Shown piece by piece: positions 10,282-22,553 of a stretch of 64,000 nucleotides of DNA (within the stretch, counting starts at the first letter, position 1; every line of letters starts with the position of its first letter). Made by a program: the position numbers and the translations under genes. Source of the stretch: Theropithecus gelada (Eukaryota; Chordata; Mammalia; Primates; Cercopithecidae); NCBI RefSeq assembly GCF_003255815.1, contig NC_037669.1:118255195-118319194 (forward strand), written 5' to 3'. Below the pieces are notes generated by a model. The model was not told the DNA's origin and made no database searches. It saw only the letters and a program-made list of their open reading frames with translations.

Positions 10282-12181
10282 CCAGAGACTCCTTCTTATC
10301 TGAGTTTTCATTACTCAAATTCCTCTAGAATATGATTATACAGGAATATTTGCCATTAAATGAAAGTATTCACTGATGAACTGAATACCCATAAAATTTT
10401 TCCCCTTTCAAACAACCTTCTCTGCTTAGCTTGAATGACTATCCCTGATCATAAGTCAAAACTTTTTCAGCCTAACTCTTACTACTTATAGAATATTGTA
10501 AACATCTGAAAACACAAGTCAGATAGATGGTAAAGTGGAGTTGTAATTCTTGCAAAAGATGCAGAAGTTCATGAAATTGATGAAAATAATGTTGGAGAAC
10601 TGCTCCAATGTCAAGTATAGTCACGTGTCAATGACTAGGTGAAAACTGAAGAAGAAAAAATAGACAAGGAATCATATAAATTAACACTAAAGAAGGGTAA
10701 TGGGTAAAGATGATGATACCAGAGATACTTGCAAAATGTACCAGCTTAAATGTCAAAGAATTGTTTAAATCCCTTTGGAAAACTGATAAAAACCGTTGAC
10801 TAAAAAAAAGTTTTTGGTAAAATGATCCCCTTCGATGGTGTTACACAAAGGTTGTATGAGCTGAACAAAGTCGCACTGTGCCATCCTATAATTTTGTCCA
10901 AGAAAATGTGTCCTCTTCATGCCAAATCAACTCCTCAACATTCTTCAGACTAAGAATTAATGCATAGTTGCAAATAACCGTATACATTTTGTTAACTTTA
11001 AGATAATTATTTTTATTATTTACCTTGAAATGTGCTCTTTATCGTAAGAGGATTAATTAACTTTTGCCCTTTCCTGGTATCATTTATTCTTGGATAGTGA
11101 GTGCATCTTATAATTCTGTTTTCTATGAAGAACTTGAGAGATGGAACTTATTTGTTGTATTTACACTTGTATGAGGCATTTTGTAAAGAAGTTCTTTACT
11201 TTGCAGACAGCATAATAGAAGCACAGGGCAGACAAATGATCTGCAAAGGTCACACTAACGGTGTTTACATTTATGTTTGACCCCAGAGCCTACTCTCTTT
11301 AGGTCAGAATGCCTCCTAGGTCCTCAAAAGCAGAGGCAGCCAGAAACACAGCATTATTCTTTCTAATCCTCAGTCCTGTGAATGAGAAAATGACGTCTTA
11401 CTTTTATAAAGTACTACCAATATTGCTTCATGTCTGCATAGGGTACACACCAGTGGCAAAGCACCTTCACGAACATATCATTTGGTCTTCTCTTATCCCC
11501 CCAGGAAGTGGTGAAGAAGCAGGCAAGTGGGAATCTGAGGCTGGGAAAGCTAAAATAGCTTGTCTGAGGACCCACAGCTCAAAAACAGCAGTGTTGTGCC
11601 TGAAACTAACACTTTTAGACTGTGGTGCAGAGTTCTGTTGTCTGCACCTCTCTGTTTTTTGGCATGAAAATAAAGCAGGGGAGTTAGCAAAGAAATTCAT
11701 TAACAAAGTTAACATTTAAATAAAGTCTCGATCAAATACCTGGCCTTCATACTGCAACATTTCCAGGTGAGTAGCTTTGGTGTTTCTCTTCTGACAGCGG
11801 CGTTCACAATACATACAAGAGGGAGCTTGGAGATCACAAATTTCTTTACCTTGGAGGCTGAAGAAGATCCTGGCTTATGAACTCTCTGTTCGTAAGAAAA
11901 CCAGCAAAAAGGCCTTTCAGATTCTCCGTCTTCTATAGTGTGCTATTCAGGGAGCCGATAGAGGGCAGTTACTGAACACAGATCCCGTGAAAATTAACAG
12001 CTTCCAAACTGATTTCTTTCCATTGGCTTTGTCAGTTTTACTTTCTATTTCTTGGGAAATAGTTCTATTTCTATTAGATTTCTATTTCTATTTGTTTCTA
12101 TTTCTTGGGATTATGTCAGGGGAAGATTATAGCAGCAACACAGCCAGGATTTATAAAGTCTGTTTACCATTTCTCAGAGAA
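10282..12181. other. unassigned sequence
   Basis: No repeat family was recognised with confidence. A weak MIR-like phrase lies at about 11525-11590. The 136-codon frame at 11309-11719 has no recognisable product or exon signals and is not called. Confidence 0.35.
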
Positions 12182-12299
12182 CTCTAGAGTCTCCAAGCCT
12201 ACAAGATTCTTCAAGCCTACAAGATTCTCTAGATTCTCCAAGCCTACAAGATTCTTCAAGCCTACAAGATTCTCTAGATTCTTCAAGCCTACAAGATTT
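12182..12299. repeat. minisatellite, 45-bp higher-order unit
   Basis: Two full 45-bp units (12182-12226 and 12227-12271) and a partial third (12272-12299). Each unit holds two near-identical 18-mers (CTCCAAGCCTACAAGATT and CTTCAAGCCTACAAGATT) plus a 9-bp spacer CTCTAGATT. The units differ by about one base, suggesting recent expansion. Confidence 0.93.
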
Positions 12300-12981
12300 A
12301 TTCTAATAAGCCCTGAAGTTAATCAGATTCATCTCATCCCTGCCCTCTCACCCCTCTTCTGTCACCAATACACATGTCCTCTTGCTCCTGATAATAATAC
12401 AAAAACAACATGGCTAAATTTTGGACTGAACAATTGCCAGGCAAGAGAAAGCACAAAATCCTTCGGTCTTGCACAGCTAATGAGGGTAAGCAGCAACTGG
12501 AAATAAAACAAATACACATTATGAGTTCAGCCAGATCTCAAGTTAGTTTTTTTCGCTTTTGCTTTTGTTTTCTTTTCCCTGCTCTATTAATGAGTTAATC
12601 AATTAAGATTTTCTTTCCTTGCATGGAAAGATTTTTGGCTTTGTTTTTAGATTAAGAAAGCTTTTCCCAGTTTCTTAGTTAATTATGAACATGCACTATC
12701 GCATCATCTTGGACTCAATTCAAAAACTTATCTAAAACATGTAGTTACTGGGAAATTCCAGATTAATTTCCTGCTAGTTTTGTTTTGTTAACTATTGTGT
12801 TAAACACTTAACGGAGCAGCTCCTAGATGACTAAATCTGCTCAGCTGAATTCAAATGCCCTCATGCTTCCCTGAATGGACACACACACACAGTCTCTTCA
12901 CCTGAGGAATAAAGTGTAGGGTGAGGACCGGATTCTCACCTAAGAGAACAAAATAGTAAAGACACTTTCACAGCCTTAAGA
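12300..12981. other. unassigned sequence
   Basis: AT-rich with a short (AC)n at about 12879-12892. No gene or repeat family recognised. Confidence 0.35.
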
Positions 12982-12993
12982 ATACAGACATGT

Positions 12994-13290
12994 TGGGCGG
13001 GGTGCGGTGGCTCACGCCTGTAATCCCAGCTCTTTGGGAGGCCGAGGCAGGTGGATCACCTGAGGTCAGAAGTTCAAGACCAGCCTGGTCAACATGGTGA
13101 AACCCCATCTCTACTAAATACACAAAAATTAGCCAGACATGGTGGCAGGTGCCTGTAATCCCAGCTACTCAGGAGGCTGAGGCAGCAGAATTGCTTGAAT
13201 TCGGGAGGTGGAGGTTGCAGTGAGCCAAGATCATGCCATTGAGCTCCAGCCTGGGCAACAAGAGTGAAACTTCGTCTCAAAAAAAAAAGG
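12994..13290 (+). mobile_element. Alu with target-site duplication
   Basis: Full-length Alu. ATACAGACATGT occurs at 12982-12993 and 13292-13303. Confidence 0.95.
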
Positions 13291-13303
13291 GATACAGACA
13301 TGT

Positions 13304-13941
13304 CTTCTTGAGTTCTGGATGAGAAAGAAAAATGAGAATACAGATATGAAAGCTAGTATATATTGATGTATAGATGAATATATATGCATTATATATTGGT
13401 ATTTATCTTGATAGCTTATTGTTTTAATAATAATAATTCTTTTCCTATGGAGAACTCCAAATATATTGAGTTCCTGTCTGCATTGCCTCGGGAGGGAGGG
13501 AAGTTCGGAAAGAGAGAGAATAGGAGAAACGAAAGTTCACTTCAGGTCCTAGGTCACATGGTGAATTTGGCAGAGCTTGACCGGGAACGCCTGCCTTTGT
13601 TAGACATTGAGACTTGTAGGAAAACACTCCAAACAAAGGCCTTAAGACAAATCTGCCAGTTGAGGCTCTAGTGTTTAAGGAAATCCACTGAGATATTTAG
13701 TAGACAGAACTTGATAATTTCTTTCCTTTCATATTTTCATTTTAGATCTTCAGAACTTTTATTCAGGGGAGAAAGGCCCAGGTAGCTGCTGCTGTTCAGC
13801 ATAAGGCTAATCTGACCTTCTATAATAAGAGTTCAAGTCCCAGAAATCCCTGGTCCTCCATCAGAGGTAACAGTAGCAGCTGAACCCAAGAAAAGGAGTA
13901 TGAATGATTAACTCTTCCTTTACCTCACCTCAGAAAGTGGG
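13304..13941. other. unassigned sequence
   Basis: AT-rich at its start (TATA/TGTA runs at 13355-13440). The 95-codon frame at 13384-13671 has no recognised product. Confidence 0.35.
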
Positions 13942-14255
13942 GGCTGGGTGCAGTGGCTCACACCTGTAATCCCAGCACTTTGGGAGGCTGAGGCAGATGG
14001 ACCACCTGATGTCAGGAGTTCGAGACCGGCTTGGCCAATGTAGTAAAATTCCATCTCTGCTAAAAATAAAAAAATTAGCCAGGCATGGTGGCATGTGCCT
14101 GTAATCCCAGCTACTCTGGAGGCTGAGGCAGGAGAATCACTTGAACCCGGGAGGTGGAGGTTGCAGTGAGCTGAGATCATGCCATTGCACTCCAGCCTGG
14201 GCAACAAGAGTGAAACTCCATCTCAAAATAAAAAAGAAAGAAAAAGAAAAAGAAA
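13942..14255 (+). mobile_element. Alu (S-like)
   Basis: Full-length Alu beginning GGCTGGGTGCAGTGGCTCAC and ending in an A-rich tail with GAAAA units. Confidence 0.94.
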
Positions 14256-14587
14256 ATGAGGGAAAAAATATTTTACTTTAATGCTTTGCCTGCCCTGTCA
14301 AGATGTAGTTCATTCAGCTTTGTGGGGAAAAATTCACAATTAAAAGGATTTAGCTCTGTGTGACAGCTGATATTCTTAACCCCAAGGGTATTTCTGAGGA
14401 ATCATAATTTCAAAGGAAAAAGTGCATTGAGGACAATAAATATGCTTATTTTCATTTGTAAAGAAGGAAAGTAGAATAAGTTTTCATATTTGTTTTTAAG
14501 AATATGAATTCTACTCTGTTCTTTGCAGTGTTTTCTATCTTCTAGCAAACACATTAAAGGGGTATTTATTTTTCTTACGCTCAACTA
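14256..14587. other. unassigned sequence
   Basis: No gene or repeat recognised between the Alu and the L1 5' UTR. Confidence 0.35.
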
Positions 14588-17100
14588 GAAGCAGCAGTGT
14601 GTACTACTCTCACAGAGAGAATAGATGGGGCAAGTACATACTGCACTTTCAACCGAAACATTCAGATACACGCATTGGAATTCATCAAGAAAACAACTTG
14701 ACCCATGGAGAACAGAGAAAAGCAAGGCAGGACAGCCGCCCACCCAGGAGCAACATGGAGCCAGGGGAGCCTCCCCATCCAGGGAAGCAGTGAGTGAATG
14801 AGCAGCTGCGGACCAATGCTTCTCCCAGGGATCGTTGCTACTCTTGGGGCAGGAGATCCCCTCATGAACCCCCTCCACTAGGGCCTTCAGTCTCACACAC
14901 AGAGCTATGGGGAGTCTTAGCTCAGGTGCACATGGAGCCCCGGGAGCCTTAGATATCCTGGCATCCTGGCTTCCTGGCACAAGTAACTGCTACTCCAGCA
15001 AAGTGGGAGGTTAGACCCCCATACATACTCCTATGAAAAGGGCTGAATCCAAGGAGCTGAGCAGCGAAGATCTGCAGGCCACACCTCCATAGCACTTCAG
15101 AGGCCACAGACTAAGACCCATTGGCTTGGAACTCCAGCCAGCTACTGGTAGCAGCGTTACACATCCCTGAGAGGGAGTTTTCAGAGGAAGGGGTAGGCGG
15201 CCATCTTCACTGTTTCACAGCTTCAGCCCTTGTTGCTTTCAGGCTTTACAGAGTGCAAGGTGACCAGTCAGTGACTGGAGTGGACCCCCAGCACAACACA
15301 GCTGCCCTGTGGAAAAGTGGCCAGATTGCTTTTTTACACAAGTCTCCAAACCTGTTTCTCCTCACTGGGTGAGTCCTCCTGGCCTGGGTCTCCACCCACC
15401 CCCTGCCAGGGATATTGAGCCAGTAACAGCTCAACAACTCTCTGGGACAGCACTCCCAGTGTGTGTGGGGGTGGGAGGATGAGATGGTGGGGGTTCTGAT
15501 CTTTGCTGTCTTGCAGCCCTCGCCCTTACTATCTCCAGCCTCTGAAAAGTCCTCCCTGAGTACCAGGGGCTGGTCCGGACAGCCGGCACAGAGCACCCAC
15601 CTTAGAAAAGTGGCCAGACTGTTCCCCACACAAGTCCCAGTCCTCACTTCTCCTCACTGGGTAGGGTTGCCCAACCGGGCATTCCAGCACAACCACCCTG
15701 TTTCCGCCTGACCACTTCAATCAGAGGCAGCCCCGCATTTCTTCGAAGAGGAAATCCCAGAGTGAACCCACAAACCCTCCCACTGCAGTTGCAGTGCTAC
15801 TGCCCTAACAGCCCTCAGGCTGGGGAAGGAACAAAGGTCCTCGTCACTACGCTGGCACCTTTAGCACATCACAGCCACCATACGGAAAGGAGTTCAGTTT
15901 CTCTTTCCTGGGAACCCCCACCCCCTACTCCTTACCAGGCAGGGCCTCTGGTTCGTGACCACGGAACAGTCACCCCACCCACAGCTGAGCATACCCACAG
16001 GTAGTGTCCTGAGGGGAAAAGCTCTTAGAGGCATATGATGGTCCCTCTGCCACTGCCACAGCAGCAGTTCTAACCCTGCTCCCCTCAGTCTGGGGAAGAA
16101 ACAAAGGGCCCGAGGGTTATACCTAAGCTTATAGCACACCACAGTGACCACATGGAGAGGAGACCAGTGTCTCCTCTCAGTGAGCCCTTGAACCCCTGCT
16201 CCCCAACAAGTGGAGGCTCCAACTCACACCAGCAATGCAGCCACCCACCTCACTGGTTGAACATTCCCAAAGCAGTGGCTCTGCATTTCTTGGGGTTGGA
16301 GCCCCCAGGGGCAACCAAAAGCCTCCCTGCCACTGCCTCTGTAGTGGTACTACCCCTACTACCTTTAGACTAATTAAACAGCAAAGACCCTAAGTGCATC
16401 AACCACACCCCCAATGCACTGCAGTTAACCCAAGGAGAAGAGACCAGTCCATCTCCCACGGGTCCCGCCCACCCCTGCTGCTTGTCACCAGACAGGGAAC
16501 CCCCAGCTTGGACCCACAGCACTGTTCCCCCATCTTGGGTCGATCACACTCAGCAATTGCTGACCTGCATCTCTGTGGGGTGGAGTCCCCAGGAGACAAG
16601 TAAAAGACCCTCAGTCACAACCACTGCTAAGGTCCTTCCCTTTGCTGCCTGCAAGCTGGGGAGGAAACATAAACCCTGAGATCTCCCCAGAGCTGTGGTG
16701 GGCAGCCTAGAAGTGCCAAGCTGCAATCTATAGCCAGCACTCAAGTGGGAGAGGAGTCCACACTTTCAGAGCATTGAGAGAGAGAGCCAAGCTGCAACCA
16801 TGAGGAAATACAGGGGAGTCACATGACTGGAAAAGAGCCTACCTACTGACCACTACACAAAACCCCTCATCTCCTTCTCTCCTCCTTAAAGCCTCTCAGT
16901 TTTGAATCTTATGTCATCAAATTGTATCACCCACTGACCTTCATGAAGCACCTAAGCACCACCTACTGGGTCACACCCCACAGCTTCAATACCAAAAATA
17001 TCTCACTAACATACCTACCCTGTAAAACCAAACATAAGAAGTCAGCCACAAATAAAGACCCTGCACAAAGCCTCAGCCCTATGAAAATATTCAGGAAAAA
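14588..17100 (+). promoter_or_regulatory. long L1 5' UTR with about 280-bp tandem units
   Basis: GC-richer than its surroundings. The phrase CTGGGGAAGAAACAAAG recurs in degenerate form at 15817, 16087, 16367 and 16654, so units of 270-287 bp repeat three to four times. Earlier, AGAAAAGTGGCCAGACTG and CTCCTCACTGGGT recur at about 15310-15370 and 15602-15662, again about 290 bp apart. It would have been the internal promoter of the element. Open frames of 60-133 codons on both strands here are chance products of its base composition. Confidence 0.75.
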
Positions 17101-17129
17101 AGTCTTCTGACTGTAGTCAATCTACACTG

Positions 17130-18440
17130 CAGTTAAAGGAACACCCATACACAGAGATGAGAAATAACCAATGTAAGAACTCTGGCAACTCAAATGGCCA
17201 GTGTCTTATGTCCTCCAAACAACAGCACCAGTTCTCCAATGAGGGTTCTTAAACAGGCTGAGTTGGCTGAAGTGACAAATAGAATTCAGAGTATAGATAA
17301 GAATGAAGATCATTGAGATTTAGGACAACAGCAAAACACAATCCAAGGAAACTAAGAATCATGATAAAATGATAAAGGAGCTGACAGGCAAAATTGCCAG
17401 TATTAAAAAGAAACCTAACAGATCGTATAGAGCTGAAAAGCACACTGCAAGAATTTCACAATGCAATTGCAAGTATTAACAGTGGAATAGACCAAACTGG
17501 GGAAAGAATCTCAGAACTTGAAGACTGGCTCTCTGAAACAAGACAGCCAGATGAAAATTTTTAAAAAAGAATGAAAATGAATGAACAGAACCTCCAGGAA
17601 ATATGGGATTATGTAAGGAGGCCAAATCTATAAATCACTGGCATCACTGAAAGAGATGGGGAGAAAGAAAACCACTTGGAAAACACATTTTAGCATATCA
17701 CTCCTGAAAACTCCCCTCACCTTGCCAGAGAGGCCAACAGTCAAATTCAGGAAATACAGAGAACCTGTACAATATCCTACTCAAGAAGATCATCCTCAGG
17801 TCATGTAATTGTTAGATTTTCCAAATTTGAAATGAAAGAATGTTAAAGGCAGCTAGAGAGAAAGGGCAGGTCATCTAAAAGAGAACCCCATCAGGCTAAC
17901 AGTAGACTTCTCAGCAGAAACTCTACAAGCCAGAAGAGATTGGGGGCTGATATTCAACATTCTTAAAGAAAAACATATTTAACCAAGGATTTCATATCCA
18001 GCCAAACTAAGCTTCTTAAGTGTATTAGTTCATTCTCATACTGCTAGGATACTACCTGAGACTGGGTAATTTATAAAGAAAGCAGTTTAATTGGCTCATA
18101 CTTATGCATGGCTAAGAGGCCTCAAGAAACTTACAATCATGGTGGAGGGTGAAGGGGAAGCAAGGCACATCTTACACGGCAGCAGGAGAGAGAGAGTGTG
18201 TGTGCAGGGGAAACTGCCACTTTTAAAACATCAGATCTCATGAGAACTCCCTCACTATTATGAGAATAGCATTGGTGGGAGGGTAACTGCCCCCATGATC
18301 CAATCACCTCCCACCAGGTCCCTCCCTTGACATGTGGAGATTACAATTCGAGATAAGATTTGGGTAGGGACACGGAATCAAACTATATTAATAAGCAAAG
18401 GAGAAATAGCCAAATAAGCAAATGCCTAGGGAGTTCAGAC
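17130..18440 (+). pseudogene. L1 ORF1 remnant
   Basis: Degenerate ORF1 (RNA-binding coiled-coil protein). A Glu/Lys-rich coiled-coil part lies at 17250-17560. The C-terminal part at 17580-18010 includes CTCCAGGAAATATGGGATTA and ends CATATCCAGCCAAACTAAG, where the LTR interrupts. ORF1 resumes at about 18396. Many stops; no product expected. Confidence 0.82.
18021..18390 (-). mobile_element. solo MaLR LTR (MST/THE1-like)
   Basis: Begins TGTATTAGTTCATTCTCATA and ends near AAACTATATTA on the + strand, the complement of an MST/THE1 LTR. The flanks TTAAG (18016-18020) and ATAAG (18391-18395) form a 5-bp duplication with one change. No internal region, so it is a solo LTR left by recombination. Confidence 0.9.
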
Positions 18441-18589
18441 CCGTTTTACAACAGATCCTGAAAGGAACATTAAATATGGAAAGGAAAGACTGTTACCAGT
18501 CAATACAAAAACACGTTTAGGTACACAGACCAGTGACACTATAAATCAACTACACAAGCAAGTCAGCATAATGACCAGCTAACAACACA

Positions 18590-21290
18590 ATGATAGGATT
18601 AAATCCAATGTATCAATACTAACCTTGAATATTAATGGGATAAATACCCCACTTAAAAGGCACAAAGGATGGGCATGGTGGCTTATGCCTGTAATCTCAG
18701 CACTTTGGAAGGCCAAGGCAGGTGGATCACCTGAGGTCAGGAGTTTGAGACCAGCCTGGCCAACATGAGGAAACCCTGCCTCTACTAAAAATACAAAAAA
18801 TTAGCCAGGCATGGTGGCAGGTGCCTGTAATCCCAGCTACTTGGGAGGCTGAGGCGGGAGAATTGCTTGAACCTGGGAGGCAGAGGTTGCAGTGTGCTGA
18901 GATCACACTATTGCACTCCAACCTGGGCAACAAGAATGAAACTCTGTCTCAAAAATAAATAAATAAGTAAAAATAAAAAATGAAAGGCACAGAGTGGCAA
19001 ACTGGATAAAAAAGCAATACTCAGTGGTATGTTGTCTTCAAGAGACCCATCTCACATGTAGTGACACAAATAGGCTCGAAACAAAGAGATGGAGGAAAAT
19101 CTACCAAGCAAATGGAAATCAGGAAAAAGCAGTGGTTGCAATCATAGTCCAGACAAAACAGACTTTAAACCAACAAAGATAAAAAAAAAAAAAAAAAAAA
19201 AGGCCAAGAATGATGTTACATAGTGATTAAGGTTTTATTTCAACAAGAAGACCTAACTTTCCTAAATATACACACACCCAATGCAGGAGCACCCAAATTT
19301 ATAAAGCAAGTTCTTAGAGACCTTCAAAGAAACTTAGACTCCCAGACAAGAATAGTGGGAGAGTTTAGCACTCTACTGACAGTATGAGACAGACACTGAG
19401 GCAGAAAATTAACAAAGATATTCAGGACCCGAACTCAACATTGGGCCAAATGAATTTTGTAGATCTCTACAGAACTTTCCACCCCAAAACAACAGAATAT
19501 CCATCTTCTCATCACCACAGGGCACATACTCTAAAATCAACCACATGTAGTATTGGAAGGCCTGGCCAGAGAAGTCAGACAAGGGAAAGCAATAAAGGGC
19601 ATCCAAATAGGAAGAGAGGAAGTCAAACTATTCTTGTTTGCAGATGACATGATTCTATATAGAAAACCCCACCATCTCAGCCCAAAAGCTCCTTGAGCTG
19701 ACAAACAACTTTAGCAAAATCTCAGGATATAAAATCAACATACAAAAATCACTAGAATCACTAGCATTCCTATACACCAACAACAGGCAACCGGAGAGTC
19801 AAATCAGGAATGCAATCCCGTTCACAACTGACACAAAAATAATAAAATACCTAGGAATACAGCTAAGCAGGAAGGTGAGAGATCTCTATGATGAGAATTA
19901 CAAAACACTGCTCAAGGATATCAGAGATGACACTGACAAATGGAAAAACATCCCATGCTCATGGACAAGAAGAATCAGTATCATTAAAATGGTCATACTG
20001 CCCAAAGCAATTTATAGATTCAATACTATTCCTATCAATCTACCAATGATATTCTTCACAAAACTTAAAAAACAAAACAAAACAAAACAAAAAAGGATTT
20101 TTAAATTTATATGGAACCAAAAATGAGCCTGAATAGCCAAGGCAATCCTAAGCAAAAAGAACAAAGCTGGTGACATCACATTACCTGATTTCAAACTACA
20201 CACTATAGGGCTACAGCAACCAAAACAGCATGGTACTGGTGCAAACAGAGACTCATAGACTATTGGAAAATAATAGAACCCAGAAATGAGGCTAATATCT
20301 ACAACCATCTTCGATAAAGCTGACAAAACAAGCAATGGGGAAAGGACTCCCTATTCAATAAATGGTTCTAGGATAACTGGCTAGCCATACGCAGAGGATT
20401 AAAACTGGACCCGTTCCTTAAACTATACACAAAATCAACTCAAGATGGATTAAAGGTTTAAATGTAAAACTCAAAACTATAAAAATCCTGGAAGACAACC
20501 TAGGAAATGCCATCCTGGATGCAGGAATGGGCAAAAATTTCATGACAAAGACAGCAAAAGCAATTGCAACAAAAGCAAAAATGGACAAATATGTTCTAAT
20601 TAAATTTAAGGACTTCTGCACAGCAAAATAAGCTATCAACAGAGTAAACAGACAACATACAGAATGGGAGAAAATTTTTGCCAACTATGCATCTATCAAA
20701 GGTCTAATATCCAGCATTTATAAGGAACTTAACCAATTTATAAGAAAAAACTACCTCATTAAAAAGTGGGCAAAACATGAACAGACACGTCTCAGAAGAA
20801 TATATACGTGCAACCAACAGGCATATGAAAAAAAAGCTCAATATCACTGATCATTAAAGAAATGCAAATCAGAACCACAATGAGACACCATCTCACACCA
20901 GTCAGAATGGCTATTACTAAAATGTGAAAAAATAACAGATGCTGGCAAGGTTGTGAGAAAAGGGAATGCCAATACACTGTTGGTGGGAGTGTAAATTAGA
21001 GCAACCATTGTGGAAAGCAGTGTGGTGATTCCTCGAAGAGCTAAAAACAGAACTGTCATTTGACCCAGCAATTCCATTACTGGATATATACCCAAAGGAA
21101 TGTAAATTGTTCTATCACAAAGACACATGCATGCACATGTTAATTGTAGCATTATTCACAGTAGCAAAGACATGGAATCAACCTAAATGCCTATCAATGG
21201 TAGATTGAATAAAGAAAAGGTGGTACATATACACTTGGAACACTACGCAGCCATAAAAAAGAATGAGATCATGTCCTTTGCAGGAACATG
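18590..21290 (+). pseudogene. L1 ORF2 remnant with internal deletion
   Basis: Endonuclease-domain remains run from about 18600 to 19550, with AGACCCATCTCACATG near 19045. At about 19555 the text jumps to reverse-transcriptase sequence just before the FADD motif (TTTGCAGATGAC at about 19638). Most of the palm domain is missing. The C-terminal part continues to about 21290. A 20-nt A-run at about 19180-19201 is an expansion within the endonuclease region. Confidence 0.85.
18668..18981 (+). mobile_element. Alu in old L1, with TSD
   Basis: Full-length Alu. AAAGGCACAAAG before it and AAAGGCACAGAG after it are the duplicated L1 target. Confidence 0.94.
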
Positions 21291-21606
21291 GATGATGCTA
21301 GAGCCCATATCCTTAGCAAACTAATGCAGGAACAGAAAACCAAGTACCACATGTTCTCACTTATAAGTGGGAGCTAAATAATGAGAACACATGGACACAA
21401 AGAAGGGAACAACAGACACTGGAGACTATTTGAGGGTGGAGGGTGAGAGGAGGAAGAGGATCCAAAAAAGTAACTATTGGGTACTATGCTTAGTACCTAG
21501 ATGATGAAACAATCCGTCCAACAGAACCCCATGACAAGAGTTTACTTATATAACAAACCTGCACACGTACCCATCAACCTAAAGTTATTATAAAAAAAAA
21601 AAAAGA

Positions 21607-21907
21607 GGCTGGGTGCCATGGCTCACATCTGTAATGCCAGCACTTTGAGAGGCCAAGGCAGGTGGATCACAAGGTCAGGAGTTCGAGACCAACCTGGCCA
21701 AGATGGTGAAACCCCCGTCTCTACTAAAAATACAAAAATTAGACGGGTGTGGTGGCTGGCGCCTGTAATCCCAGCTACTCAGGAGACTCAGGAGGCTGAG
21801 GCAGAAGAATCGCTTGAACCCAGGAGGGGAGGTTGCAGTGAACCGAGATCGGGCCACTGCACTTTAGCTCAGGTGACAGAGCAAGACTCCTTCTAAAACA
21901 ACAACAA

Positions 21908-21947
<40 letters not shown>

Positions 21948-21975
21948 TAAAAAAAGAAAAGAAAGAAAAAATAAG
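21607..21975 (+). mobile_element. Alu with long A-rich tail
   Basis: Full-length Alu inserted at the L1 poly(A) end, with AAGAGGC at both sides. It has a CAGGAGACT duplication near 21780. Its tail is a microsatellite of CAA and GAAAA units (21895-21975). Confidence 0.93.
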
Positions 21976-22248
21976 AGGCAAGAAATAACTACTGGCCTAT
22001 GTGAAGGGGTTCTAGAAGAAATGAAATAAATCTAAGCAGGCAATAGCATTAGAAGTAGAATATTATTTTCCATTATTTCTCTACTCTGTGTTATACAGAG
22101 AATTGTGAGCAAATACCCTTAAAGATGAAGAAATGGCATGAATAGATGGCAGTGGTAGGTTTAGGTTTATGGGCAAAGTGGCTACATAATCTTGGAACCA
22201 AAGAGAAATCTGGTGAGTGGAGCCAATGACTTTTAAAAATTATCTCCA

Positions 22249-22553
22249 GGCCAGGAACGGTGGCTCACACCTGTAATCCCAGGACTTTGGGAGGCCGAGG
22301 CAGGCAGATCACCTGAGGTCAGAAGTTCAAGACCAGCCTGCTCAAAATGGTGAAACCCCATCTCTACTAAAAATACAAAAAATTAACTGGGCATGGTGTC
22401 TCGTGCCTGTAGTCCCAGCTACCCAGGAGGCTGAGACATGAGAATCACTTGAACCCAGGAGGCAGAGGTTGCAGTGAGCCAAGATATTGCCACTATAGCC
22501 TGGGCAACAGAGCGAGACTCCATCTCAAAAAAAAACAGAAGAAAACAAAAAAA
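22249..22553 (+). mobile_element. Alu
   Basis: Full-length Alu starting GGCCAGGAACGGTGGCTCAC, with a small deletion near CACTATAGCCTGGG. Confidence 0.94.

Larger units (their letters stand above)
14588..21604 (+). mobile_element. older primate L1, near full length, deleted inside
   Basis: Sense L1 with a 5' UTR (14588 to about 17100), ORF1 remains (about 17130-18440), ORF2 remains (about 18590-21290) and a 3' UTR ending in an A-run at about 21590-21604. The 3' UTR wording (AACAGACACTGGAGACTATTTGAGGG) fits an older L1PA/L1PB-tier subfamily. It is interrupted by a solo MaLR LTR (18021) and an Alu (18668), and it lacks about 1.4 kb of ORF2 at 19555. Stops and frameshifts are numerous, so it is inactive. 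The exact 5' start is estimated. Confidence 0.9.

Noticed and set aside
12105..12506. 133-codon frame with repeated FFKPTRF-type peptide
   Set aside because: The peptide repeat is the minisatellite translated by chance; no exon or start context.
14585..16744. Many overlapping frames of 60-133 codons on both strands
   Set aside because: They lie in the GC-richer L1 5' UTR, where stops are rare; not independent genes.
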